Below are positions 39,330 through 49,679 of a stretch of 64,000 nucleotides of DNA, piece by piece. Below the pieces are notes generated by a model. That model worked only from the letters and a program-made list of their open reading frames with translations, searched no databases and was not told where the DNA came from. Each line of letters begins with the position of its first letter. The stretch's first letter is position 1. Made by a program: the position numbers and the translations under genes. Source of the stretch: Isochrysis galbana. Taxonomy: Eukaryota; Haptophyta; Isochrysidales; Isochrysidaceae. Location of the stretch: the NCBI GenBank assembly GCA_018136815.1, contig CM030932.1, positions 4,029,790 to 4,093,789 of the forward strand, given 5' to 3'.

Positions 39330-40438
39330 GGCCACGCGCACCAACCTCGGTGGCCATGCAACCAACCAGTGGTGCTACGACGTGCCGAGCACTAGTGCGT
39401 ATGATGCCGCGACGGATGCGATCTGCAGCGGGTACTACACCGACCCGTCGGTCTCCGTGCTGTACGACCCCACTGGGTACGCCTCCGACTGCTCAGCTGG
39501 CTGCAGCCCGTGCGAATACTTCCAATACGGCGCAGAGTGGGTCTGTCGTTCGCGCCGGGTCATCTATCAACAGTGCTCTCCCTCGCCACCCCCCACCGCA
39601 TCGCCACGCCGCGCAAAGGGAGATCTATTTGCAGCTCACCAGCGGCGGTGCCGACTATGCGTTCGACTGCTCCGCTGGCTGTAGCGCTTGCAAATACACC
39701 CAGTTTGCCGATGGGACGTGGAGGTGCTCGGCCGACGCAGTGGTCTACGAACAGTGCTCGCCGCCTCCTTCTCCCCCCCCACCTCCTCCATCGCCTCCTC
39801 CGCCTCCGTTGCCCCCTCCTCCTCCTCTGGCGCCTCCTCCACCGTCACCTCCACCTCCATCGCCGCCGCCTCCGCCGCCGCCGCCGTCTCCGCCGCCACA
39901 GCCACCTGGGCCGACTGGAGTCTGCGGAGATCTCACCTTTATCGACACGCGCAGCGTCGCCCTCGGCGGTGCGATCAACAACACATGGTGCTGGTTTTCC
40001 ACCGATGCGGCGTACGACAGCTTGAATGAGGCCAAGTGTCACGACAGGTACGTCGTCGCCGCGCAAAGGGAGATCTATTTGCAGCTCACCAGCGGCGGTG
40101 CCGACTATGCGTTCGACTGCTCCGCTGGCTGTAGCGCTTGCAAATACACCCAGTTTGCCGATGGGACGTGGAGGTGCTCGGCCGACGCAGTGGTCTACGA
40201 ACAGTGCTCGCCTCCTCCTTCTCCCCCCCCACCTCCTCCATCGCCTCCTCCGCCTCCGTTGCCCCCTCCTCCTCCTCTGGCGCCTCCTCCACCGTCATCT
40301 CCACCTCCATCGCCGCCGCCCCCGCCGCCGCCGCCGTCTCCGCCGCCACAGCCACCTGGGCCGACTGGAGTCTGCGGAGATCTCACCTTCATCGACACGC
40401 GCAGCGTCGCCCTCGGCGGTGCGATCAACAACACATGG
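39330..40438 (+). pseudogene. Pherophorin-like extracellular Cys-domain / SPPPP repeat protein, fragment with frameshift
   Basis: A module of about 85 residues alternates with a Pro-rich spacer. Module 1 (39350-39585) reads NQWCYDVPSTSAYDAATDAI, YASDCSAGCSPCEYFQYGAE, CRSRRVIYQQCSPSPPP. A frame change at about 39590-39612 leads to module 2, YAFDCSAGCSACKYTQFADG, CSADAVVYEQC. This is followed by about 45 residues of Ser-Pro repeats, then GVCGDLTFIDTRSVALGGAI and NNTWCWFSTDAAYDSLNEAK. A near-identical 378-bp unit repeats (39611-39988 and 40061-40438). Conserved cysteines and hydroxyproline-type SPPPP spacers are typical of algal cell-wall or matrix glycoproteins. Both ends are cut: A-element sequence on the left, and loss of the NNTW/CW continuation at 40438. 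Confidence 0.6.
39611..40438 (+). repeat. 378-bp direct duplication inside the pherophorin-like segment (offset 450 bp)
   Basis: 39611-39988 and 40061-40438 differ at only a few positions by eye, indicating a recent duplication of one Cys-module plus Pro spacer. Confidence 0.9.
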
Positions 40439-40678
40439 GGCCGCAGGGGTACACAGAGGGAACGGGTTGACATGCGCACGCACGGCGTATCCGCGGGGGA
40501 CCGATGCACATCGCGCCGTGCCCATGCACGGCGTGCACCGATGTGATTAGCGAAGAAGCTTTGACGGCGTCTCTCTCTTATAATTTTAACAAGATCTAAT
40601 GTTAAACAACTACAATACAACTGTGGACATTTGATCGCTCAATTCGACTGATGTCCCACTATTGACGGAACGACACCT

Positions 40679-41015
40679 GGCAATATCGAAACAAAATTTG
40701 GGTGGGTCTCAAACGAAAACGAAACTCTGGCCCGACCCAAATCAAGTATACACTTAGTTGAGACTACAGAGTAATATGCAGGGCCGCGCGTCTGGCGTGA
40801 ATATTAAGAAGTTTTCCCCTTTATTGCAGATCACTCTAGCGCATGCCAATGCTATGACAGCAATACTTTGATGAATACTGCTCTCGTCATATCAACATCA
40901 TCTCACATCAGGCGATGGGTGATCATCATCATGCAATGTCACGTTCCATTCATCAGGTAAGTTTACGCATACATAAATTGCACTTGGTGTGGCCCAGCGC
41001 ACCTCGAACCCTGTT
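40679..41015. other. Spacer with a LINE tail remnant at 40786-40830
   Basis: GGCCGCGCGTCTGGCGTGAA and TATTAAGAAGTTTT match the 3' terminus of the full-length LINE (+ orientation) without any upstream LINE sequence. Otherwise no gene. Confidence 0.5.
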
Positions 41016-41798
41016 TTACAAGAAGGTGGAAATAAATATGGTGGTGCCCACATTCACGGTGGCGTGCCATACGCCCCTAGGAAAGTAGATGATGTCTCCT
41101 GGATATATGGTACAGTCCAGTGGGACCTGCCACGAGTGCAATTTGGGCAGCGTCTCTTGAATCCAGCTGATCGAGGTTTTATTGGGCGAGAAGTGCGGCG
41201 GAGGGTCCTCGCCGTAGTGGAAGAGCCAGCGCTTCGCCCCGTGCAGTACCTCAGCAAAGCCATCGTTGTGATGGTGAAACGGAACCCCTGACCCATCGCC
41301 AGCTGCGCCGAAAGAGAGCGCCGGAGGCTGAGGTCGTCTATCAAATGAGCCCCCGGCAGAATCGACGGTGAAAGCCAGTAGGTCCGCCTCTGCGGAAGAG
41401 ATTGCCAGCTTTGGGAGAGGGTAACGTTTGAGAAGGGGTGCGAGCTCTTCGCCATGCTCCCCAAACCAATAGTAGATTGATCCGGACGAGTCCTTGCTCT
41501 CCCCGTTGTAGTCGATGTCAGACATACTGTTGAGGTAATCCTTAAGGAGCATGCGCTTTCGTCCGTAAGAGAAGGCGTTCGCTGAGGAGACTGTCACGTG
41601 CACTGAGCCGAAGGCGGAGCGGAGCGCCTCAACGCTTGTCGCGTTGCGGAACCCCTGGGCAAGCGCAGAGAAGCGCGTCGCGTTGCGAATGACGACTGCG
41701 CTACCGCGCGCACGATACGCCCGCTCGAAATGGGCCGGATCCACGTCCGGTGGCTCGGTTGCAACGCTGCACACCGGCGAGGCCGCTCCTCCCCCCAT
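41016..41798 (-). CDS. JMJD8-like cupin/JmjC-domain protein
   Basis: Single exon, 260 residues from the ATG at 41796-41798 to the stop at 41016-41018. It is collinear with animal JMJD8: VHVTVSSANAFSYGRKRMLL, IYYWFGEHGEELAPLLKRYP, PPALSFGAAGDGSGVPFHHH, NDGFAEVLHGAKRWLFHYGE, HFSPNKTSISWIQETLPKLH, then DCTIYPGDIIYFPRGVWHAT and a C-terminal IFISTFL. The double-stranded beta-helix and both iron-site regions are visible: HND in FHHHND offers HxD, and the distal His is in WHAT. Human JMJD8 is an ER-lumenal protein. No signal peptide is visible before residue 20 here, so an upstream exon or an alternative start may be missing. The enzymatic role is unproven for the family. Confidence 0.88.
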   Translation of the reverse strand: MGGGAASPVCSVATEPPDVDPAHFERAYRARGSAVVIRNATRFSALAQGFRNATSVEALRSAFGSVHVTVSSANAFSYGRKRMLLKDYLNSMSDIDYNGESKDSSGSIYYWFGEHGEELAPLLKRYPLPKLAISSAEADLLAFTVDSAGGSFDRRPQPPALSFGAAGDGSGVPFHHHNDGFAEVLHGAKRWLFHYGEDPPPHFSPNKTSISWIQETLPKLHSWQVPLDCTIYPGDIIYFPRGVWHATVNVGTTIFISTFL

Positions 41799-41884
41799 CG
41801 GCCCTCCGCCGGCATCGAGAGAAGGAGAAAAGACAGTTTTCGGAAATTTTTACTACCTTTATTCCTTAGTTCGCACTTCGCACA

Positions 41885-42000
41885 AGCTAGGGCTACGTCA
41901 GAGTTTTCTTGTTGTGTGAGTATAACCTTAGTGTTGAGGGACCGTAGCCCATCGCCGGCAATGGAGCCCCTGCCCCGAGATGGGGGTGTGCGCGGTTGGC
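41885..42000 (-). repeat. Dispersed repeat E, copy 2 (inverted)
   Basis: Inverse of 23150-23258, with GGGGCTCCATTGCCGGCGAT and CAACAAGAAAACTCTGA on the minus strand. Confidence 0.8.
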
Positions 42001-42010
42001 GGAGGGCGGG

Positions 42011-42127
42011 CTCGTCCGCTCGTCCGGTGTACGTGGCTAGGAATGCTAGCTAGGTTGGCGCATGGCGCATGGCTCGTCCGCTCGTCCGGTGTACGTGGCT
42101 AGTGGCTAGTGGCTAGGAATGCTAGCT
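42011..42127 (+). repeat. Direct duplication next to the LINE insertion
   Basis: CTCGTCCGGTGTACGTGGCT followed by a GGCTAG(TGGCTAG)n GAATGCTAGCTAG segment occurs at about 42011-42051 and 42070-42127. Confidence 0.8.
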
Positions 42128-42143
42128 AGATGTCCTACGAGGC
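42128..42143. repeat. LINE target-site duplication, left
   Basis: AGATGTCCTACGAGGC, repeated exactly at 48539-48554. Confidence 0.9.
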
Positions 42144-45100
42144 AACTAAGTTTATACTTGGTTGCGATGGAGCGCGCCGCCGCGGCTCCCCTCTCATTCG
42201 GTCCCCCCACCGAGGGCGGCCCCCATGCCCCCACGGACCAGTCGCTGGCGAAGCGGCCGCGTCCACCGTCGGAGGCCGAGCAGGTGCGTGCGACCCCGGT
42301 CGCACCACACGGCCCGTGGCCCCGGCCACACCACTCACAGCAGCCATGCTGGCCCCCATCTTGGGGGACAGCAGGCTGCAGGACACACAGCAAGAGTACC
42401 AGACAGGCAGGGCCTGCGCTCCATTGGGCATGCCTTATGGCAGAGGCCCCACTCACCCCGGCAAGGGTCGCGCCGCCTCGGCGGAGCGACCCGCGGCCTG
42501 GTGGCCCTTATGGGCACAAATACATGACATGCAACATAGCGATACAAATCAACAACTCAAGAAGGCTCCACCGAATGGACCAGCTGGCCCCACCCCTCAG
42601 CCGGAGGAGAACCACAACTCCCACATCTCCCAGCACATGCACGCTCCGAGACGATGATCAACTGACTCCCGCCCCACCCGGGCCCTACGCACAGGAACAA
42701 GAATCAGACGTAGAAGACCAACAAGTTGACTCAGACGCACTCTACGAACTCGCATTCCACCAAACGGGTGACCTGGTCCTCCTTGACACGACGGTCTACG
42801 CGGCCATCGTCGAACTCCTGCTCGAGCTTGAGGGCGTCGACCCTGAGCCAGACTTCTGGGCCCGCTCCTCGCGGGGCCCATGGCACATCGCGGTCAACGA
42901 AGACTGCGTGCAACAATTCCAAGCCCGCTACGGCCTCCAAACCACCATTCGCGTTCACCAAACGGATATCGAAGTACAAATCAAGATCGACTCCATTGAG
43001 GATAAGATCAACAAGAAGGGAACCTCGTCGCGCAAGGCGCTGTACGAAGCCCTCCAGGACGTGGCGGCCCACTTCGTGGTGGAAGCCGAAGGCCTAGCGC
43101 AAGCATCCAAGATCACGCTGAGCGCCATTGTCAAGGCCGTTGAAAAAGAAGGACTCACATTCCTTAAAGGGAACCGCGAACGAATGAAACTAGAAGGTGA
43201 GTCGGGCACGTTTGTGTCCAAGGTGGCTCACTCAACGCGCTGGCACTTGTACGTTGCGGCGACCCAAGGGTCGTTCCTCACGAGCAACTTTCCGCGCAAG
43301 CTCCTTCTCAACATCGAACACAAGGTGATTCCGGTGAACTACGCCGTGCGCGCATGCAAAGCTCTAGAGATGCCCCAAAGCCTCCAATCCCACCATAAAC
43401 TGATGATACACGGCAGCATCAGGGGCTGCAAAGGCTGGCGCCCGGAAGTCGCACAATCACTCCAACCGGCACATCGGCGCTGCATATGCGATGCAGAGGC
43501 AGCCAAGCGGAAGGCGCGCATCGAAGCATGGAAAGCCGCCCCACGACCCAAGTCGGCGCGAGAGGCCCTCGGCAAAGAACCACCCAAGACTTGCGCACGT
43601 TTCGCGCAAGGATTATGCCTCCGCAACAAGCGCGGGGTCCGTTGCAATCTGTCACACGAAATCCCTGGAGCATGGATCGACAACAAGTGCACGATCCGCT
43701 GCCACCTCCACCCGCATAAGAAAATCCCAGGCGTCTGCTTGAACGGCCCAGCCTGCCTCTTCCTACACCCGGAGTGCGCCCCCGCCCTAGCGAGCATCCG
43801 CATGATAGACGCGAGGCGCCGGCTACAGCGAGCATCCAAGAGGAGACACCCCCCTCGCCCCCGTCTCACGTTCGATTCCACCCTTGGCTACCCAGGTGAG
43901 GGACCGATCACAGTCGCGACATACAACACGAACGGCACCAAGGGCGGCAGGCTAGCCGCAGTGCTGTCGCAAGCGCGGAAAGCAAAGGTAGACATACTGA
44001 TGCTCCAAGAACTCCATGCGTACGAAGATGGGACACACCTCCGGGCGCATAGGACGGCCGCCTCACTAGGATGGTCGTGGTTTGCCGCCCCAGGAGAGCT
44101 GAGGGACCCCGCGAGCGGCGTCGCTGTGGCGATCCGCGACGGCGCGAGTAGGATAACCGTCAGACCGGACACTCTAGATATCATACTTGGGGGTAGATGC
44201 GTATCAATAGAAATAAACATCGATGAGATAAAATACCGGATTATGTCTATGTACCTTAGCGCGGCACCCGGCCCCCGAGAAGGGCAGATAGCGAAGATCA
44301 AAAACAAACTAGCCACCCTCGACACGACCCCAACCCTGATCGGGGGGGACTTCAACAGCGTAGAAGACGGCGAGAAAGACACCCGACGAACGGGCGCAGC
44401 GATATACCAAAACGCACACGGGGAGAAGTGGAAAGAGGCGGCCAAAAGCTGCCGGCTCCGAGACGTTCACTACACAATGCGTTTAGCCCCCGACACGGGA
44501 TACACAAGAATGGCGGCCACGATCCACACTAGGATCGACAGGCTGTACCACAGCATCGACATGGACACCTTCCAATGGCAGAAGCACGGGCCCAGCCCGG
44601 ACCTATTCTCGGGAAGAGCCGCATCGGACCACCTCCCGGTCCTCGCAACATTCGAGACCCCGGGATATAAACCCGGACGCCGATTCGACCCTCCGATAGA
44701 CCTAGAAATCATCTACGAGAAAGGAGCAAAGAAGCTGATAGAAATGCTCCTGCAGAGCGCTGCACGGAAGATGGACCGCGGAGAGAACCCAGAGACCGTG
44801 TGGGAAAACACGAAAAACCACATAGCCACATTCCTAAGGGAAGAAACTGCGGCCAGGAAGCAACCCTCAATACAATCCGCCCTGGAACTGAAAGCCGCGA
44901 GGCTGAACATTCAGCTAGCGAAACAAGGACCGGACGCGAAACTAACGCTGGCCATAGCCCAGACACAAAAAGAGCTTGCGGAAGCCCGCAGCAAGGTCCC
45001 ACTGAAGGATCTCCCGCTACACCGCCAGCTCCGGCGGGAGGACCTACACTCGAAAGAATTCTTCGCGCAACTTAAGACGCGTAGATGGAAATCCAACGTC

Positions 45101-48100
45101 ACCGAGCTATTCCGAACCGAAAACTGGGACCAACCAGCCCACTCAGAAGACGAGACCGTAGTCTCGGACCAAGCCATCCGGAGAGAGTTCCGGAGATACT
45201 ACGTGTGGCTATACTCCCCCAAAGAAGCACACAGAGTCCCGGACTTAGAGGCCGCGCTGACAAAACGCCCCCTCAGTGACCTGGACAAGAGCCGCACTGA
45301 AGGCCGCATAGACGTCGAAGAAACGCTACAGGCTATCCGAAGCATAGGCCCCGGCAAAAGCGCGGGCCCGGACGGACTCCCGGCGGAAATATACAAAGCA
45401 CACGACAAGATAGCTGCGCCGATACTGACTAGACTGTATAACCTAGCGCTGGACACGGGAACGCTAGCGTACACGATGCGAGAGGGCGACATAATCCTAC
45501 TATACAAAAAAGGTGACGCGCGAGACCCGCGAAATTACAGGCCCATTACGCTACTACAAAGCGACTACAAAATCCTAGCCAAAATCCTAACCAATAGGCT
45601 AGGCAAAGTCATAGGTAGAATAATAACGGAAAACCAATTAGGGTTCGTGCCAAGACGGCTCATTAGCGAGGCCACACACTTACTCCAACTCACGAGAGCA
45701 TACCTAGATGAGACCGGCGAACCGGGCCTATTACTGGCCCTTGATTGGGAAAAAGCGTTCGATAGGGTCAGTTGGGAGTTTTATCACCTGGCCCTGAAAC
45801 TCCTCAACTTCGGCCCGAACTTCCAAACACTCGCCAAAGCGCTCACCAGCGAAAACGCCCGGCCGATAAGAACGATCAAGACCAACGGGGGAAGAAGCTA
45901 TCCCTTTACCGTGGGAAGCGGAATGCCGCAAGGATGCCCGCTATCCCCGCTTACATTCCTGCTTACAACGGAGGCACTCACCCGAGCCATAAACGGAGAC
46001 GAAGACATAGCGGGAGTAGACCTCAATGGGTACAATCTGAAGATCAGCCAGTTCGCTGACGATACAGCGCTAATAGCCAGGGACTACAAAAGCATGAAAA
46101 GATCCCTATATTGGGTAAAACTACACGAAAGAGCCACAGGGGGGAAAACGAATGAAAGCAAGTTCCAAGGGATCCGGATGGGAGCGCAAAGGACCCGCAA
46201 GCCCCCGTGGGACATGCGGAAATATAATTGGATTGACAACAGCGAATATCTAACGATACTAGGCATGCCCCTAGGAGCGCCGGAGGCGCTCAAACCCTTC
46301 TGGGTGAAGCTAGCTGACAAAATCGACGAAAAAGCTATCAAGCTAGCGCCGGCTACCGGATACATGACGATATTTGGGAGGGCCAATGTTGTAAACTTCA
46401 TTATTTACGGAACACCGAGATACTGGCTACAAACGCTGGCCGCTCCGAAATGGTTTCACAGGAGAATCCAAAGAGCCGCGGATGCGGTCCTCTGGACAAG
46501 CCCACACACCCGGAAGCAATACAAATGGATCACACACCCAAACTACGCCACATACCACGCAACGAGCGCGACCAGGACATTGGGGCTAGGGCTCCTACAC
46601 TGGCAAACTCATATAAAAGCCCTCCAATCCAAATGGATTCTAAACTACTTAAATGCACGAAAAGCGATCTGGAAGCACGCACTAGACGCATGGTTCTGTC
46701 GTACAGGACTAGGGAGGGGCGCTGTCCTCTCCACGGTACCAATAAAAACGCTCACGGGAAGCCTCATGGGCAACCCGGCACTCCCGACCTTCTGGAAGGA
46801 GGCCCTACAAAACTTCAGGGACCTAGAAATCCAACCCTCAAGGCTCTCGCGCGAAGGCGCTCTCTCGCAACCCATCTGGCGCAACCCGCACTTCCCCCCC
46901 CCGCGATTCGCGCCGCGTGGGCGAGAATGTGGGAGACATTGCACGCGAACGTGATACACAACGTGTTCAAAGGAGATAACTTCACGACGCCCTATAGTAG
47001 GGAAGAGTGCTCGTCCTATGTCGAACACCTCCCGGAGGTCTTCGAACACGAGGGCCGCAAGATCCGCAAAGCGGAATTCCTGGACTCATGGGGCGCCGTG
47101 GTCGTCCACGCGCGACAAATACTGGACAAGTCGTCGGAACGTCCACCACCCGGCCCCGGAGAGGAGTCCAGACCAAAAGGAGTGGAGCCCCATCAGGAGT
47201 CGGGAGAAACAAAACGGGAAGAGGTGAGAGTCTCAGAAGACGATAAATACATCAAAAAACTCAACAACATATGGATTCACACAGACACCGACTATCTCGG
47301 GGAGGCCTCCAGCAACGGTGACGTAGCGAGCGCCGAGGAAACACGACGCTACTACCCCCCGGCACGATGGGAGAATGGATATAAAGGACCCAAGCACTTG
47401 GAATACCCACTGGCCGACGAGTACGCCATACAAAAAAGAAGAATTGCGCTCGATGCGATCACGGTCTCCGACATCACAAAAGCCGAGCTCAAGGCAGCAC
47501 GGCGCAACGACCCTCAAGCGACCAGAACAGCATGGGAGAAACGCCTAGACATCTCGAAAGAGGACTGGAAACACATAGCCAGGCTGTACACCCTGCCGTT
47601 GCTAAAACACACGGACAAGCACCCTCACTTCAAACACATTACCCACAGGAGAATAGGTACCAGAAACAGATTCTCGACAAGCACAACGAACAAATGCAGG
47701 ATGTGCAACTGATATCAAGAGGACTCATGCCACCTAGCGTGGTGCCCGGCGACAAAAAAAATCTTCGACACCATAGACGCGATTGCCAACTACACCCCGG
47801 AACAGAACAGGACCCGCAAGCAGAAAACTAAAGACAGATTGTTCGCATACCCAAACGCGAACACCCCTGACAGTTTGAAAACCCTCTACATAATAGCCTG
47901 GAAGTACATAATAAGGGACTTCTACAGGGTGGAATTCGAATCATATGAATATCACTACATACCTGGTTTAGAATCCACGCTAATAAGATTCACTACCCTG
48001 GTGAGGGGCCGTACCCCGTCGAACACTTACCGTCCAATGCGCACTCGCACGGCGGCCCAGGGTAGAAAACCTAAAATTAAAAAACCAGCGGAGCTCAGCA

Positions 48101-48538
48101 CCCCTATATTTACAGAAGACGCCAAAGGAAGACTAAAGATAAGCGACAACCTCGGCCTAGTGGCGAAAGCGATCGGCCTTGCCGAGAGGCTCGAATAAGC
48201 GCCTAAGTCGAGACACATCCCCTCCCCCCCGTTTCAAGAGAACGCTCACGTAAAGGAGCACTCCACGAGAGAGTGATACCCCATTAACAACACAAAACCC
48301 TCACAACATCAATCAGCAAGAAACGGGCCACATAGAGGCACAGGAGGAAGGCGAGAAAAGTCCACTGTGGGCCGGTGCACCCCGCCCGCCCCAGCCCCCC
48401 CACAACCTGGGCCCCTATGTAGAGCACGAGGGGAGTTGCCGCAAGGCGGGAAGTGAGGGAGAGGAAGGGATCTGGGCGTGGCTACAATAGCTAACCCAGT
48501 AGCCGCACGCGTGGCGCGAATATTAAAAGTTTTTTTTT
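42144..48538 (+). mobile_element. Full-length APE-type LINE (6.4 kb) with 16-bp target duplication
   Basis: It is flanked by a perfect 16-bp duplication. It contains a roughly 23-bp 5' leader, one long coding region and a 3' UTR of about 340 bp. The 3' UTR has GAGCACGAGGGG, GGGCGTGGCTAC and GAATATTAAAAGTTTTTTTT at the very end. The T-rich sense-strand tail is shared with every other copy in the window. The short leader ends in GCGATGGAGC, also found in the 60179-60442 derivative. Confidence 0.95.
42167..48198 (+). pseudogene. LINE polyprotein: CCCH fingers, APE endonuclease, reverse transcriptase; one frameshift and one stop
   Basis: The ATG at 42167 opens 1,595 codons to 46954. After a low-complexity N-terminus come two CCCH-like fingers (CARFAQGLCLRNKRG, then the C..C..C..H set ending ACLFLH, about 43590-43770). 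The APE endonuclease follows (TVATYNTNG, LMLQELHAYE, LIGGDFNSVED, SDHLPVLATF; 43910-44655). Then the reverse transcriptase (GKSAGPDGLPAEIYK, NYRPITLLQSDYKILAKIL, ALDWEKAFDRVSW, GMPQGCPLSPLTFLL, ISQFADDTALIA; about 45340-46080) has FADD in place of YADD. In a nine-C run at about 46893-46901 the frame changes by one base. The continuation (46905-48198) has WARMWETLHANVIHNVFKGD and a Cys/His cluster CRMCN, a TGA at 47710-47712, then DSCHLAWCPATK and a basic C-terminus. The element is therefore inactive as assembled. Confidence 0.93.
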
Positions 48539-48554
48539 AGATGTCCTACGAGGC
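48539..48554. repeat. LINE target-site duplication, right
   Basis: AGATGTCCTACGAGGC directly after the T tail. Confidence 0.9.
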
Positions 48555-49496
48555 TATAAGTTATACTTATACTACCTCCGTTCCAAAACTCAAGATTTTT
48601 TGTTTAATTTTAATAGCTCCCCCAAATCCTGGAACAAGAAAAAGAATAGATTATCGCGGTGGTGCGGTGGTGCCGTGGTGCCCCCCAGGCAACCACCGCG
48701 GCCTGTGCGACGACGAGCGCCATCGCCGCTCGCATCGCGCCCTGTATTCATAGGATAAAATTCTCACTACATTCACGCGCACGCACATTCACACAAACAC
48801 ACGCGAAACTACTAGTAACAACGTAAGAGCGTGCGGGGAAAATTCTATGCCGCAAGGTGCAAGGTAGCGTTCCGTCAAATATGGGACATCACTCAAATGG
48901 AGCCATCGAATGTCGAATGTCCATAGTCGTTTACAACAATATCATTAATATACTCTCACCCGAATGCCAACTTTTATTTATATCCACGGTGGACACATCT
49001 CTTCTTCATCTTCAGAACGCGCCGCGCACTTTCAAAACTTTCATCAGACAGCCTTAAATCTTTATATCGCGGTGGTGCCCATGCGGCAACCATCGCGGCT
49101 TGTGCGAGGCAGAGCGCCATCGCCGAACGCATCGTCGCCAGTGTAATCTCAAACAGATAAGATTTCCTACATTTGCACGCACGCACATTCACGGTGGTGC
49201 CCATGCGGGCAACCATCGCGGCTTGTGCGAGGCAGAGCGCCATCGCCGAACGCATCGCCAGTGTACAGTGTAATCTCAAACAGATAAGATTTCCTACATT
49301 TACATTTGCACGCTATCGCGGTGGTGCCCATGAGGCAACCACCGCGGCTTGGGCGAGGCAGAGCGCCATCGCCGATCGCATCGCCAATCGTATATCGCCG
49401 GGTAAGATTCTTACTACATTCACGCGCACGCACATTCACACAAACGCACGCGAAACTTATAGTAACAAAGTAAGAGCGTGCGGGGAAATTTCTGTG

Positions 49497-49642
49497 CCGC
49501 AAGAATGCCCCGCGCGGACTCGAAACGGCCGCGAGGGAGAAGTGAGAAGCAGAGACCTCAGTATAAACATACAGAGGTTAGAATGAGCATCCACGATGCA
49601 TGAGATGGATGTATCCATGATAGATATGCATCTATGATGCAC
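49497..49642 (-). repeat. LTR-like repeat, copy 1
   Basis: AAGAATGCCCCGCGCGGACT, GGCCGCGAGGGAGAAGTGAG, TATAAACATACAGAGGTTAG and GCATGAGATGGATGTATCCA recur directly at 51358-51486. It borders the 3' side of the copia coding remnant, so it is probably the copia LTR or part of it. Confidence 0.6.
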
Positions 49643-49679
49643 ATATCATGGATGTATCCATGATACCCCCTCCTAAGCG

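Larger units (their letters stand above)
38852..40677 (-). mobile_element. AB element (1,826 bp) holding a captured pherophorin-like segment
   Basis: The A end is at 38852 (AAGTCGCGTTCCGTCAAAAG), with the A-end protein C-terminus on the minus strand (39000-39312). Then comes + strand pherophorin-like sequence (39330-40438), one hairpin unit (40468-40540), and the B end at 40621-40677 (ACATTTGATCGCTCAATTCG .. GACGGAACGACACC). The gene piece is bounded on both sides by element sequence, and its first and last codons are broken. Capture is the simplest reading. No target duplication was found. Confidence 0.7.

Noticed and set aside
41016-42053. + strand frames opposite the JmjC gene
   Set aside because: The minus strand has a full, collinear JMJD8-type domain; the + frames are shadows.
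42128-42160. A 33-bp LINE target duplication
   Set aside because: Only the first 16 bases match exactly. The following AACTAA..TTTATA part is shared with the leader of the short derivative and so belongs to the LINE.
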